Notes: generated by a model from the sequence alone, not told the origin. Shown: positions 8,638-19,393, counted from the first letter of the stretch. The stretch: 64,000 nucleotides of DNA from Bog-473 sp963730395 (GCA_963730395.1 CAVSSK010000030.1:148932-212931); one strand, 5' to 3'. Program-made: numbers and translations.

Positions 8638-10394
8638 TCAGCCCCCCGACGACGCGGCGGGTGACCCGGGCCACGGCGGGTAGGACGGCGCGCGGTCGGG
8701 CGGCGACGGGTAGCTCGTGACGGCGCCCTGCGTGGAGAACATCGGCACGGGGCCGACGGGGACGACACCGGCCTTGTAGCGCGCCCCGCCGTTGACGTAT
8801 TGCATCAAGCCGGACCCGTTCTGCCCCTCCTCGTCCGGACCCTTCGCCGTGGCGTCGTACCAGAGGAACGTGTAGTCGGCGGGCGACGAGTAGCTCGGCA
8901 GCGGCGCCGCGCCCTGGTGGCCGTACGCTTGGAGCGGCGTGGTCGGACCGCCCCCGGTCGGGGGGCGCGGAAGAGCCCCGCGGTGAACGTGGTGGGCGTG
9001 AGGTCGGGACCGGCCAGCTGGACGCCCGTGAAGAACTGCTCGATGGGTGGGATGATCGCCGGCGCAGCGAGGGAGGCCGGGGAGGTGTTGGCGCCGTACC
9101 ACCAGCGGTAGAGGTGGTCGGCGTCGCCGGTGGCGACCGGCGTGGGCACGCCGAGGCTGGTCACCCCGAACGCGTGGGCCCACTCCTGCTGGTCGTAGTA
9201 GCGCCCCAGTGCGGACGTGTCCGTCAGCACGATCCCGGTGATGATCCACTCGGGGTTGTAGCCGATGCTTGCCGCGGCCCGGGTCAGGTAGATCGGCATG
9301 ATCGGGTCGCCGGCGAAGATGACGCTCGTCGCACCTGAGGTCTTGAGCTTCTCGGCGATGGTGGCGGCCTGGGTCGGCAGGGTGGTCAGGTCGAGCGTGT
9401 ACTGGAGGTCAGTCGGGCTGGCCATGCGCACGTGTCCGGCTCGCAGCTTCTGGGTGAGCGCGGCCGTCAGCTCGGCATAGCCCGGCGCGGGGGGCTCGGA
9501 GGTCTCGCTGACCACGATGAAGGTACGGGGCTCGGTATGGAAGGAGGGGTCGCCGGCCCAGATGGCGTCCTGGTGGTTGAGCTTGGCGATCACGTAGCCG
9601 ATGGTCTCGTAGAGCGACGTGTCGGCCGTGGGCAGGTTGGCCCACTGGTAGGGGGCGTTGAGGGTGATCTCGCCGTAGGTGCTGGAGTCGCCGCACCCCA
9701 TGCAGAACACGTGCTGGCGGGCGAGCTCCTCCTCGTAGGCCGACGTCTGGGCCGGGCCGCCGATGGATGCGAACGCGTGGTCCTGCTGGGCCACCGAGAC
9801 CGCGTCGGCATGGGCCGCGACGGGATCGCTGGCGGCCCCGGTGGCATTGAACACGATGAGGTTGATGTGGCGGCCGTACATCTCGTAGACGTGGTTGAAC
9901 ATCGCCACGTAGGCCTGCACCGTGGCCAATGCCTGCGCCGGGGTGCCCGCCGCGGCCGAGATGGCCGAGGCGAGTCCGCCGGGTTGGGCCTGGTAGTAGA
10001 CGAGATTGACCGACGTGGCGGTCACGCCGGGCGAGGTGGTGCCGCCGTTGCTCCCGCTGCTGGTGGGCACGCAGGGCGGGGCGTAGACGCTCGGCATCTT
10101 CAGGCGACCCGTCTTGTGGTCGCACTGGGGGCCCCAGTCGTAGGCAGCCGTCTTGCCCAGCTTGGCGGCGGCTGCATAGGTCAGCGGGACCGTCGAGTGC
10201 GTCGTCTGGCCGCCGCTCCCGTTGCCGCCGGTCGTCGGCGTCGACGAGGTGCTGTTTGTCTCGTGCACGGTGGCCGACACGCCGGCGGCGACGAGCGCCG
10301 CAACGATGAGGACGACCGGGCCGGCGACGCGCAGCCGGCCCACCCGCGGCCAGGGCCGCTCACTCGGCCGCGGCTCGGCGTCGCTCTTGCTCAT
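8638..10394 (-). CDS. Membrane-anchored ABC substrate-binding protein (branched-chain amino acid type), frameshifted
   Basis: About 585 residues after correcting one frame change. A short charged N-terminus is followed by one hydrophobic segment (about 24-45) with no lipobox cysteine, then a Thr/Ser/Gly-rich linker and a type I periplasmic binding fold (LVYYAQPGG-like region, FASIGGPAQTSAYEEELA, WIITGIVLTDTS). The frame breaks near 8960 in a run of six C; adding one C restores APPPTGGGPTTPLQAYG and carries the reading to the stop at 8638. The start overlaps the stop of the fusion ATPase gene in ATGA. It should deliver substrate to the LivHM/LivFG parts encoded upstream. Confidence 0.85.
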
Positions 10395-13300
10395 CGCGTG
10401 TCCACCTCCGTGGTCGTGCCGGTCGGCGCGTCCGTCGTGGTCGGGCCCGAGCGGGCGTGGGCGAGCGGGTCGGATCCGAGGAAGGCCTCGCCGACCTCGG
10501 GAGACTCGAGGACCTCGCGGGGGGTGCCGCTGGCGATCACGGTGCCGCGGTCCATCGCCACCAGCCGGTCGGCCAGCTCGGCGATGAAGGCGATGTCGTG
10601 CTCGACGATCAGCATGGTCGCATCGAGTCGGTCGCGCACCGTGCGGAGCAGCTCGACCATGGCCTCGACCTCGCGCTGGGCCACGCCGGAGGAGGGCTCG
10701 TCGAGGAGGACGACCCGCGGCTGGTGGGCGACGACGGCCGCCAGGTCGACCAGGCGGCGCGAGCCGGTCGAGAGCTCGCTCACCAGGTTGTCGGCGTAGC
10801 GCTCGAGGCCGAAGAGATCCATGAGCTCGTCCACCCGGTGCATGACGGCGGCCTCCGTCCGCACCTGGGCCGGCAGGCGCAGGATGGCGTTGAAGGGGTC
10901 GCGCACGTCCGTGAAGCGCTCGAGCGAGACAGCGAGCGCATCGCGCACGGTGAGGGCGGAGAAGAGGCGCGAGTCCTGGAAGGAGCGGCCCAGGCCGAGG
11001 CGGGCACGGGCCGCCGCCGTGCGGTCGGTCACGTCGGCACCGCCCAGCTCGACCCGCCCGCCATCGGGCCGGAGGAAGCCCGAGATCACGTCGAAGAGCG
11101 TGGTCTTGCCGGCGCCGTTGGGCCCGATGATGCCGACGATCTCGCCGTGGGCGGCCCCGAGGGACACGTCGTCGAGCGCGGCGTTGCCGCCGAAGTTGAG
11201 AGACAGGCCTCGCACCGCCAGCTCGTCGTGGCCCCCGCCGGCCTCGGGTGCGACGGGTGCGGGCGCCGCGCCGAACGACTCGCTGGCCTGCTTGAGATAG
11301 ATCGACCACAGGAGCTCGGGGTGCGCGGCGAGCTCGTCCGCGGTGCCCGAGAACCGCACCGCCCCGGTCTCCATGACGTAGACGCGGTCGGCCACGGCGA
11401 CGGCCACGTTCATGGACTGCTCGACGAGGAGGATGGCGGTGCCCGCCTGGCGCATCGACTCGATGGCGCCGAGCAATTGCTCCACGACGAGCGGCGAGAG
11501 GCCGAGCGAGAGCTCGTCGATGAGGAACAGCGTGGGGCGGGTGATGGTCGCCATGGCGAGGGCGAGCATCTGCTGCTGGCCGCCCGAGAGGTTGCCGGCC
11601 CGCTCGCCGCGCCGGGAGGCGAGCGTGGGGAAGGCCGTGAGGGCCTCCTCGATCATGTCGGCGTCGCGCTCGCCCCGGCGCCGTCCCTGCCAGGCCGCGG
11701 CGCGCAGGTTGTCCTCGACGCGCAGGTTGGGGAAGATCCCCTCGCCGCCGGGCACCTGGGCGATGCCGAGACGGGCGATCTCGTCCGGCGGCAGGTGGGT
11801 GATGTCGCGGCCGTCGAAGACGATGGCACCGTGATCGGCCTCGACCACGCCGCCGATCGCCCGGAGCAGGGTCGACTTGCCGGCTCCGTTGGTGCCGAGG
11901 AGGGCGACGATCTCGCCCTCGCCGACCTCGATCTCGACGGCTTCGAGGACGGTGACGCCGTCGTAGCCGACGCTCAGCTCGCGCACCGCGAGCAGCGGGA
12001 GCTTGCCGGCGTGGCGGTCGAGCAGCATCTGGGTGCGGGTGCGCATGGATGTCCACACGTTGCGCACGTCGCGCTCGATGAGGCTCCCGGCACTGGCGAC
12101 GATGAGGCCGCCGATGGTGAAGATGGGGACGAGGATGAGCAGGCCGTAGCGGAAGCCGACGGCGTCACCCAGGGCGCCGACGCTCGGGAGCACGAGGAAG
12201 CCGGGCAGGATGAAGAGCGCCCCGATGGAGAACCCGACCGAGCGCACCCGGGACGGGATGGCGAGGGAGAGTGAGGCCAGGACGCCCGGGCCCACGATGG
12301 CCAGCGACATGTCGATGCCGGCGTTGCCGATGAAGGCGACCGGGACGTTGGGGGCGAGGGCGAAGAGGACCGCGAAGCCGGCGGCGATCACCGACGCCAC
12401 GGCGAGCATGCGGAAGACGAGGCCGATGTCGCGCTTGGCCAGGCGGGTGGCGATGGTGGCGCCCACGGCGAGGCCGATGAGGTCGAAGACCTGGATGGGC
12501 GCAATGAGGTAGGCGCGCTGCACCGCATCGAGGTGGAAGGTCTGTTGGTACTGCAGCGAGGCCAGCGACGTGAAGCCGGCGATGGCGGCGGCCAGGAAGG
12601 GCAGCGCGATGAAGATGCGCCGCAGCACGCCGATCTTCCAGACGGTGCGCCAGGCCTCACCGAGCGACGGCGGCGCCTCGACCGGGACGTCGAGGGAGGG
12701 CGCCGTGCTCGCCGCCGCGTCCGGTTCGGCCCTTGGCGCGGCGTCGCCCAGCGGGACCGGTTCGCCGCGCTCGGAGGCCAGCATCTGCTCGGCCAGCTCG
12801 AGCTGCTCGTGGCGCCCCCGGGCCGGCTCGCGGAGGCGCAGTCCGATGACGACGACAACCGCGATGGGCACGGCGAAGAAGAAGAACGGGGCGCGCCACG
12901 ACCAGATGGAGGCGAGCCCGGCGCCGAGCAGCACGCCGACGATGGCGCCGATGCTGATGCCCGAGCGGTGGGCCGAGTAGATGCGGGGCCGCGCCGGGAC
13001 GGGGTAGTAGTCGGCCAGCAGCGAGTTGTGGGTGGGGAAGATGACGGCCTGCCCCATGGAGACGCCGACCAGCATGATGGTCGCCCACACCACGGTCTGG
13101 GCCACGCCGAGCCCGATGGAGAAGACGGCGCCGGCGGCGGCGCCGATGAGGGCGATGCGCACCCGGTTGGTGCGGTCGGCCAGGACGGCGACGGGGAGCG
13201 TGCAGGCGAGCGCGGCGGCGCCCGCGATGGCGACGATGAGGAGGATGCCGGCGTTGGTGAGGTGGAACGCGTCGCGGATGTTCGGCGTGAGCACGTTGAA

Positions 13301-13399
13301 GGCGCTCTGGGTGGCCTGGTCCAGCAGCTCGATGGCGAAGAGCACCCCGAGGGGGAAGAGGGAGACGCCGGCGCCGAGCTCCGAGAGGCGGTGCTTCAC
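10391..13399 (-). CDS. Triple fusion: MFS transporter + LivF-like ATPase + LivG-like ATPase
   Basis: 1002 residues in one uninterrupted frame. Residues 1-~455 are a 12-helix MFS-like membrane domain with motif A (LADRTNRVRI, about 74-83) and a long central loop (about 200-255). Residues ~480-720 form a LivF-like ATPase: Walker A GTNGAGKST (~500), signature LSGGQQQM (~606), Walker B LFLIDELSLGLSP. Residues ~740-980 form a LivG-like ATPase: Walker A GPNGAGKTT (~761), a modified signature LSTGSRRLV (~876) and Walker B VVLLDEPSSGV. The GTG start overlaps the LivHM stop in GTGA and the end overlaps the binding-protein start, so the three genes are coupled. The MFS part is not a normal component of such importers. 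Confidence 0.92.
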   Translation of the reverse strand: MKHRLSELGAGVSLFPLGVLFAIELLDQATQSAFNVLTPNIRDAFHLTNAGILLIVAIAGAAALACTLPVAVLADRTNRVRIALIGAAAGAVFSIGLGVAQTVVWATIMLVGVSMGQAVIFPTHNSLLADYYPVPARPRIYSAHRSGISIGAIVGVLLGAGLASIWSWRAPFFFFAVPIAVVVVIGLRLREPARGRHEQLELAEQMLASERGEPVPLGDAAPRAEPDAAASTAPSLDVPVEAPPSLGEAWRTVWKIGVLRRIFIALPFLAAAIAGFTSLASLQYQQTFHLDAVQRAYLIAPIQVFDLIGLAVGATIATRLAKRDIGLVFRMLAVASVIAAGFAVLFALAPNVPVAFIGNAGIDMSLAIVGPGVLASLSLAIPSRVRSVGFSIGALFILPGFLVLPSVGALGDAVGFRYGLLILVPIFTIGGLIVASAGSLIERDVRNVWTSMRTRTQMLLDRHAGKLPLLAVRELSVGYDGVTVLEAVEIEVGEGEIVALLGTNGAGKSTLLRAIGGVVEADHGAIVFDGRDITHLPPDEIARLGIAQVPGGEGIFPNLRVEDNLRAAAWQGRRRGERDADMIEEALTAFPTLASRRGERAGNLSGGQQQMLALAMATITRPTLFLIDELSLGLSPLVVEQLLGAIESMRQAGTAILLVEQSMNVAVAVADRVYVMETGAVRFSGTADELAAHPELLWSIYLKQASESFGAAPAPVAPEAGGGHDELAVRGLSLNFGGNAALDDVSLGAAHGEIVGIIGPNGAGKTTLFDVISGFLRPDGGRVELGGADVTDRTAAARARLGLGRSFQDSRLFSALTVRDALAVSLERFTDVRDPFNAILRLPAQVRTEAAVMHRVDELMDLFGLERYADNLVSELSTGSRRLVDLAAVVAHQPRVVLLDEPSSGVAQREVEAMVELLRTVRDRLDATMLIVEHDIAFIAELADRLVAMDRGTVIASGTPREVLESPEVGEAFLGSDPLAHARSGPTTTDAPTGTTTEVDTR

Positions 13400-15372
13400 G
13401 GCACCAGCACGGGGTCGATCGGGCCGCCGACTCCCGGCGCCGCCTGGTGCTTGCGGCGCACGAGCGCGTCGACCGCCCAGTCACGCAGGTCGTAGCAGAG
13501 GCCGGCCAGGCCGCTCGGGAAGAGGATGAGCACGATGAGCACGCCGAGGGCCGAAGGGAACAGCTGCCAGCTCGGGGGCAGGTAGATGGTGCTGCCCTCG
13601 ACCAGCGCGGCGCCGAGGATCGCCCCCAGTGCCGAGCCGAGCCCGCCGACGGCGGTGGAGGTGAAGACGAGGAGGCTGACGGGCACGAGGAATGCCGTCT
13701 CCTGGTACTGCTGGTTCACCACCAGGAAGAGGCAGCCGGCGAGTCCGGCGATGAAGCCGGAGAGGGCGAAGGCGGTCAGCTTGGCCCACACGACGCGCAC
13801 GCCGTAGCCCGCGGCCGCCCGCTGGTTGGCCGGGAGCGCGCGGAGGACACGCCCGGTCCGGCTGTGGCGCAGGCCGTACATGGCGACGAGCACGAGCACG
13901 AGCACGCCGAGGCAGAGCTCGAACACCGACGACTGCGAGGTGAGGGAGAGGCCGAAGAGGTAGGGGATGCCGATCTGGCCCTGGGGGATCCAGGAGAACT
14001 CGGCGCGGACGAGGAGGTAGCCCGAGGCAGCCAGGGCGAAGGCGAGCGTCGTGACGGCGGCGAACATGCCGTCGAGACGCAGCGTCGGGAGGCCGACCAC
14101 CACGGCGACGGCGGCCGCGGCGGCGCCGGCCAGCAGGAGGGCGAGGCTGAGGTCCCAGTGCCAGTCGACCAGCGCGACGGCGCCCACCGTCGCCCCCACG
14201 GCGGCAAAGGACATCTGGCCGAGGCTGACCTGGCCCGACCACCCGGTCAGCACGACGACCGAGCAGCCGACGATGGCGAGCACGACGAGGGCCGAGGCGC
14301 GGATGAGCTCGCCCGGGCCCATCCAGAGCGGGAGGGTGCACGCGGCGGCGAAGGCGACCAGGGCGGCGATCGGGGTCCCGACGCGGACCTCGGTGAGGTT
14401 ACGGGTGGCCGCCGGCAGGTCCCGCACGCTGCCGGCCAGGGCGAGCGACGACGCCGACTCGCGGTCGGTGTGGCGGGCCAGCAGCTGGCGCACGACGATG
14501 GCGGCGAAGACGACGCCGGCCAGGACGGCCAGCCCGAGGGCGGGGTTGGTCGGGTCGTCCCACGCCACGCCCTGCTGCAGGATCCCCAGCGCCACCGCGG
14601 AGGCGGCGATGGTGGGGAGCTCGGTGAAGTTGCCCAGGGCGAGCGCGGCCAGGGCGGTGACGAGCGCGGTGAGCCCATAGGTGGGGTCGAGGGGGAGGCC
14701 GAGGATGGTGGCCTGGAAGAAGATGCTGACGAAGGAGAGCACGCCCGCCACCACCCAGGTGACCGTCTGCAGGCGCCCGACGGGGATGCCGAGCATGGAG
14801 GCGCGGTCGCGCCGGTCACCCGCCGCCTGCACGGCGATCCCGATGTCGCTGCGGGTGAACCAGAGCGACACGGCGGCCAGGCAGCCGAGGGAGACGATGA
14901 CCGCCACCAGGTCGTCGGCGTCGAAGACGATGGGCGCGACGTGCCAGCTGAAGTGCCAGGGGAACTTGACCACCGCGCTGGCGATCGGCGTCTGGCCCCA
15001 GATGCGGGGGATGAGGAGGCTCACGACGACGAGGAGCTGGGACAGCCCGATGGTGGCCACGGTCAGGATGAGGCGGGGCGAGCGCCGGAAGCGGCGCACC
15101 ACGACGAACTCGGCGCCGGCGGTCAGGATGACGACAGCCACCAGGCCGGTGGCGAGCCCGACGAAGTAGTTGACGCCGGAGAAGGCGACCAGGCCGACGG
15201 CCAGGACGGCGGGCGCGGTGCCGAGGTCGCCCTGAGCGAAGTTGATCACCTTGTTGAGGCGGTAGGTCAGGCCGAGGCCGACAGCCATCAGGGACCCGAG
15301 CAGGCCGAGCACGAGGCCCTGGACCCACACGCCGAAGGGGACGGGGAAGAGGATGAGCTGCACGGCGAGCAC
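13396..15372 (-). CDS. Fused LivH-LivM branched-chain amino acid type ABC permease
   Basis: 658 residues from a GTG. The first half (to about 300) is LivH-like, with LTYRLNKVINFAQGDLG near residue 36, the standard LivH opening helix region. The second half (about 330-640) is LivM-like, with LTGWSGQVSLGQMSFAAVGA and the long RTGRVLRALPANQRAAAGYG loop that contacts the ATPase. Separate livH and livM genes are the usual arrangement; here one polypeptide supplies both halves of the translocation pore. First gene of the coupled transport operon. A second in-frame GTG lies at 15363, and no strong ribosome site is visible for either. Confidence 0.92.
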   Translation of the reverse strand: MLAVQLILFPVPFGVWVQGLVLGLLGSLMAVGLGLTYRLNKVINFAQGDLGTAPAVLAVGLVAFSGVNYFVGLATGLVAVVILTAGAEFVVVRRFRRSPRLILTVATIGLSQLLVVVSLLIPRIWGQTPIASAVVKFPWHFSWHVAPIVFDADDLVAVIVSLGCLAAVSLWFTRSDIGIAVQAAGDRRDRASMLGIPVGRLQTVTWVVAGVLSFVSIFFQATILGLPLDPTYGLTALVTALAALALGNFTELPTIAASAVALGILQQGVAWDDPTNPALGLAVLAGVVFAAIVVRQLLARHTDRESASSLALAGSVRDLPAATRNLTEVRVGTPIAALVAFAAACTLPLWMGPGELIRASALVVLAIVGCSVVVLTGWSGQVSLGQMSFAAVGATVGAVALVDWHWDLSLALLLAGAAAAAVAVVVGLPTLRLDGMFAAVTTLAFALAASGYLLVRAEFSWIPQGQIGIPYLFGLSLTSQSSVFELCLGVLVLVLVAMYGLRHSRTGRVLRALPANQRAAAGYGVRVVWAKLTAFALSGFIAGLAGCLFLVVNQQYQETAFLVPVSLLVFTSTAVGGLGSALGAILGAALVEGSTIYLPPSWQLFPSALGVLIVLILFPSGLAGLCYDLRDWAVDALVRRKHQAAPGVGGPIDPVLVP

Positions 15373-15724
15373 GGCCGCCGACGGAGGCCGCCGCTCCCAC
15401 CGTCGTCGCGCTGCGCCCAGGCAGCCGCAGGGAGGCCCTCAGCGGCTCATGCCCTTCTCATGCCCCGTTCCCCATGGCGAAGTGGCCCCCCCGGGTCGCT
15501 CACGTGCCGATCTGGCAATGGCTGTGCTGCTCGTGCGGGGCTGACAGTAGCGGTCGGGCGGTCGCGCGCCAAGGGGTTGCAATCCCCGGGAGGGTCACCG
15601 CCGTTGTCCCGAGGGACGCGGGAAACGTCCACCCGCGCCCGGTAACGTCGCCGTTGAGCGGGGACATGGTGGGAGCGGCACAGCGGCCTCCCGCGCCCTC
15701 CCCAAGACGACGAAACGAGGCATC
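15373..15724. other. Divergent intergenic region (352 bases)
   Basis: Separates the Liv-type operon (leftward) from the MacB-type pair (rightward), so it must carry promoters for both. I see an inverted repeat GTCCC-GA-GGGAC at 15606-15617 and a possible -10 box TAACGT at 15643-15648 serving the rightward genes. No RNA gene or short ORF is convincing. Confidence 0.5.
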
Positions 15725-16489
15725 GTGGCGCTCACCGACCACATCCCGTCCGCCCAGCGATCGGACTCGCCGGCGGCGCACGCGGTCGAGCTCCGTAAGA
15801 CCTACGGCACCGGCCAGGCGACGGTCCACGCCCTGGCAGGCATCGACGTCACCTTCGAGCGCGGCCGCTTCACCGCCGTGATGGGCCCCTCGGGGTCGGG
15901 CAAGTCGACGCTCATGCACTGCATGGCGGGCCTCGACCGGCCGACGTCAGGACAGAGCTTCGTGGGCGACCTCGACATCGGGGGCCTGGACGACAAGGGC
16001 CTCACGCAGCTTCGGCGCGACCGGATCGGCTTCGTGTTCCAGTCCTTCAACCTCGTGCCCACGCTCACGGCCGGCGAGAACATCACCCTTCCGGCGGACC
16101 TGGCGGGGAGGAAGGTCGACCAGGAGTGGTTCGACTATCTGGTCGCCCAGCTGGGCATCGGGGACCGGCTGTCACACCGGCCCACCGAGCTGTCGGGCGG
16201 CCAGCAGCAGCGCTGCGCCTGCGCCCGGGCCCTGATCAACCGGCCCGACCTCATCTTCGCCGACGAGCCCACTGGCAACCTGGACTCGAACTCCTCGGCC
16301 GAGATGCTCTCCTTCCTGCGGCGGTCGGTCAGCGAGTTCGGCCAGTCCATCGTGATGGTCACCCACGACCCCCGCGGGGCCTCCTACGCGGACCGGGTCG
16401 TGTTCCTGGCCGACGGGAAGGTCGTCGACGAGCTCGCCGAACCCACGCCCGACTCTGTCCTCGAGCGCATCCGGACGCTGGGCGCCTGA
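15725..16489 (+). CDS. MacB/LolD-type ABC transporter ATPase
   Basis: 254 residues from a GTG with GAGG 4 bases upstream. Walker A GPSGSGKST (about 57-65), Q-loop FQSFNLVPTLT, signature LSGGQQQR (about 156-163) and Walker B LIFADEPTGNLDS are textbook for the family whose ATPases drive FtsX-fold permeases without classical transport through a channel (LolCDE, MacB, lipid or peptide efflux). It ends 1 base before the ATG of the partner permease, so the two form one operon. Confidence 0.95.
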   Translation: MALTDHIPSAQRSDSPAAHAVELRKTYGTGQATVHALAGIDVTFERGRFTAVMGPSGSGKSTLMHCMAGLDRPTSGQSFVGDLDIGGLDDKGLTQLRRDRIGFVFQSFNLVPTLTAGENITLPADLAGRKVDQEWFDYLVAQLGIGDRLSHRPTELSGGQQQRCACARALINRPDLIFADEPTGNLDSNSSAEMLSFLRRSVSEFGQSIVMVTHDPRGASYADRVVFLADGKVVDELAEPTPDSVLERIRTLGA

Positions 16490-16490
16490 C

Positions 16491-19015
16491 ATGTGGCGGG
16501 TCACCATCAAGGGACTCCTGGCCCACAAGCTCCGCCTGGCCCTGACCGCGCTGGCCATCGTCCTCGGGGTGACGTTCATCGCCGGGACGTTCGTGCTCAC
16601 CGACACCCTGCACAACACGTTCGACAACCTCTTCGGGAACATCTACCAGAACGTCGACCTTCCAGGTGCGCGGCGTGGCCCAGTTCGGCAGCGGCGGCAC
16701 CGCCACCCGCAATCCGGTCCCGGAGTCGCTCCTCGCCACGGTAGCAGGCCGTCCCCGGCGTGGAGGCCGCCAACGGCTCGGTGACCGGCTACGCGCAGTT
16801 CATCGCCCACGATGGAAAGGCCATCACCACCGGCGGGGCTCCCACGCTCGGGGTGGAGTTCGACCCCGACCAGCAGATCTCCGCGCTGCACATCGCGCAG
16901 GGCCGACCGCCGACGACCCCGAACGACGTCGTCATGGACCTGGGCACGGCGCAGAAGTACGACTTCAAGGTCGGCCAAAAGGTGCGCATCCTCCTGCAGG
17001 GACCGACCCGCACCTTCACCATCACCGGCCTGACCCGCTTCGGGACGGCGAACAACCTGGCCGGGGCGACGCTGGCCGCCTTCGACACGCCGACCGCACA
17101 GGCGGTCCTGGGCGAGGTCGGCAAGTTCGACAACATCAACATCGTCAGCGCACCGGGCGCGAACAAGGCGGTCGTCCAACGCGACATCGCACGCGTGCTG
17201 CCCCGTGGCGTCGAAGTGGTCACCGGTCAGACCGTCGTCAACGAGGCGACGGGCGCCATCAGCCAGGCCCTCGGCTTCTTCAACACGGCCCTGCTGGTGT
17301 TCGGCTTCATCGCGCTCTTCGTGGGCGGCTTCACCATCTTGAACACGTTCTCCATCACGGTGGGCCAGCGCACCCGGGAGCTGGCCCTGCTGCGCATCGT
17401 GGGGGCGAGCCGGCGTCAGGTGTTCCGTTCCGTGCTCGGCGAGGCCTTCATCGTCGGGCTCGTGTCGTCGCTGATCGGCCTGGGGCTCGGGGTGCTGGCT
17501 GCCGTCGGGCTCGAGAAGCTGCTGAGCGGGTTCGGGGTCACGCTGCCGTCGGGCCCGCTGGCTTTCGAGGCGCGCACCGTCGTCGTCTGCCTGATCGTCG
17601 GCATCGGGGTCACGATGGTCGCTGCCATCAGCCCGGCGCGGCGTGCCGTGCGGATCGCCCCGGTGGCGGCCGTCTCGGAGCGCCAGACCGAAGCCGAGAT
17701 CCCGTTGCGGCGCCGTTTCATCCGGGGCGGGGTCATCACGCTGATCGGGGTGGCCCTGCTCGCCGTCGGGCTGACGCAGCCGGCGATCCAGCTGGTGGGC
17801 CTGGGGGCGGTGTTGATCTTCGTCGGCGTGGCGATGCTGGCGCCGGCAGTGGCGCGTCCCATGGCCAGCGTGATCGGTCGCCCGCTGGCCCGCCTGCTCG
17901 GCACCTCGGGCCGGCTGGGGCGGGAGAACTCCATGCGCAGCCCCCGGCGGACGGCCCAGACGTCGGCTGCGCTCATGGTCGGGCTCGCCCTCGTCTCGGC
18001 CATCGCGGTGTTCGGCGCGTCCCTTTCGCGGTCGGCCACGAGCAGCGTCGACAACGCGATCAGCGCCGACCTCATCGTGTCGACCACGAGCAAGAACGGG
18101 AACGGGCAATTCAGCACGACCGTGCCGACGGTGATCGCCGGCGTCCCCGGCGTCACCGCCACCTCGACCGTCTACGGCGGCCAGTTCGAGTTCCAGCACT
18201 CGCTCGAGAACCTCCTCGCCGTCGGGACGACGAACCTGTCGCAGACGGTGATCCTCGACATGACGTCAGGGACCTCGCGGTCACTGGCCACGGGCGCGCT
18301 GCTCATCGACACCAACACCGCCAGCGCCGACCACCTCTCAGTCGGCAATACCGTGCCGGTGCGCTTCGCCCTCACGGGCCCCTCAACCATGCGCATAGGC
18401 GGGATCTACCAGCCGAACGCCCTGGCGGGGAAGTACCTCGTCGGCGACGGCTTCTTCCTGACCCACTTCCAGAACCCGCTCCCCAATGCCGCCCTGGCCA
18501 AGACCGACGGCAGCCCAGGGGTGCAGCAATCCGTGGAGAGGGCGCTGGCGGGCTACCCCAACGTGCAGGTCCAGTCGCGGGCCCAGTTCGAGGCCACGCA
18601 GACGGCCCAGGTCAACCAGCTGCTCGGCCTGGTCTACGCGCTCCTCGGCCTGGCCGTGATCATCGCCCTTATCGGGATCGTGAACACACTGATGCTCTCG
18701 GTCTTCGAGCGCACGCACGAGATCGGGCTGCTGCGAGCGGTGGGCATGAAGCGGCGCCAGATCCGCGCCATGATCCGATCCGAGTCGGTGATCCTCGCCG
18801 TCTTCGGCGCCATCATCGGCATCGTCGTCGGGACCGGCCTCGGGATCGCGCTGGTGTCGTCGCTGCGCTCGCAGGGCATCACGAGCACGGTGGTGCCGGT
18901 GTCGAACCTGGTGGTCTTCCTGATCCTGGCCGCGCTGCTGGGCCTGCTGGCTGCGAGCTGGCCGGCCCGGCGCGCCGCCAAGCTCGACGTGCTGGCGGCG
19001 ATCGCCGCGGACTGA
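16491..19015 (+). CDS. FtsX-like ABC permease (MacB type), two frameshifts
   Basis: About 840 residues once two single-base insertions are removed. The first is an extra C near 16659 (the reading NVD-FQVRGVAQ is restored) and the second an extra A near 16745 (restoring LLATVQAVPGVEAANG). There is one N-terminal helix (LALTALAIVLGVTFIAGTF), then a large extracellular domain. Two FtsX domains follow, each with three helices, at about residues 255-380 and 715-835, the second opening IALIGIVNTLMLSVFERTHEIG. The protein partners the ATPase immediately upstream. The substrate is unknown; export of lipids or peptides is typical of the family. Confidence 0.88.
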
Positions 19016-19030
19016 CCCTCTCGCGGCCGA

Positions 19031-19393
19031 TCAGCGGGTGATGCGCCAGCGGACGGTGACGCGCTCGAAGGGCCAGTCCGCGCTCACGGCGACCAGCTTG
19101 CGAATGGCGGGGTCGAGGTCCTCGAGGGTGTCACACTGCGACTTGGCGTAGACGTCGACGAAGAGGACGTCGCCCCATCCGGGGGCAGCCATGGTCTGGG
19201 TGACCCGGAGCCGTCCGTCCACGCCGGTGATCTCGTCGACCGAGGCGCGCACGGCGCGCTGCAGGGCGGAGTCGGACATCTTCTGGCGCACCCGCTTCTG
19301 GGGCGGTTCGGCCGCAGGGTGCTCCGGGTGGGAGGCCGCTCCAGGCGAGTGCCCGCGCGCGTCGGCCTGGCCGGATGCGGGCAGTCGGACCAC
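19031..19393 (-). CDS. Small hypothetical protein
   Basis: About 120 residues from a GTG at 19393 (VVRLPASGQADARG), chosen because AAAGG lies about 10 bases before it; a longer start at 19483 is possible. The first third is low-complexity, while the last 80 residues look structured (VDEITGVDGRLRVTQTM, WGDVLFVDVYAKSQCDTLEDL, WPFERVTVRWRITR). No domain recognised, no signal peptide. It converges on the MacB-type permease with 15 bases between the stops. Confidence 0.6.
   Translation of the reverse strand: MVRLPASGQADARGHSPGAASHPEHPAAEPPQKRVRQKMSDSALQRAVRASVDEITGVDGRLRVTQTMAAPGWGDVLFVDVYAKSQCDTLEDLDPAIRKLVAVSADWPFERVTVRWRITR

Noticed and set aside
13447..15645. Very long plus-strand frame opposite the LivHM gene (and similar ones opposite 10.4-12.3 and 16.6-18.2 kb)
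   Set aside because: Composition is His/Gly/Arg/Asp-rich mirror sequence of high-GC codons, with no motifs and no ribosome sites; the opposite strand has clear families.
16491..19015. Pseudogene call for the MacB-type permease
   Set aside because: Both breaks are single extra bases, everything after them is a conserved full-length permease, and the ATPase partner is intact.
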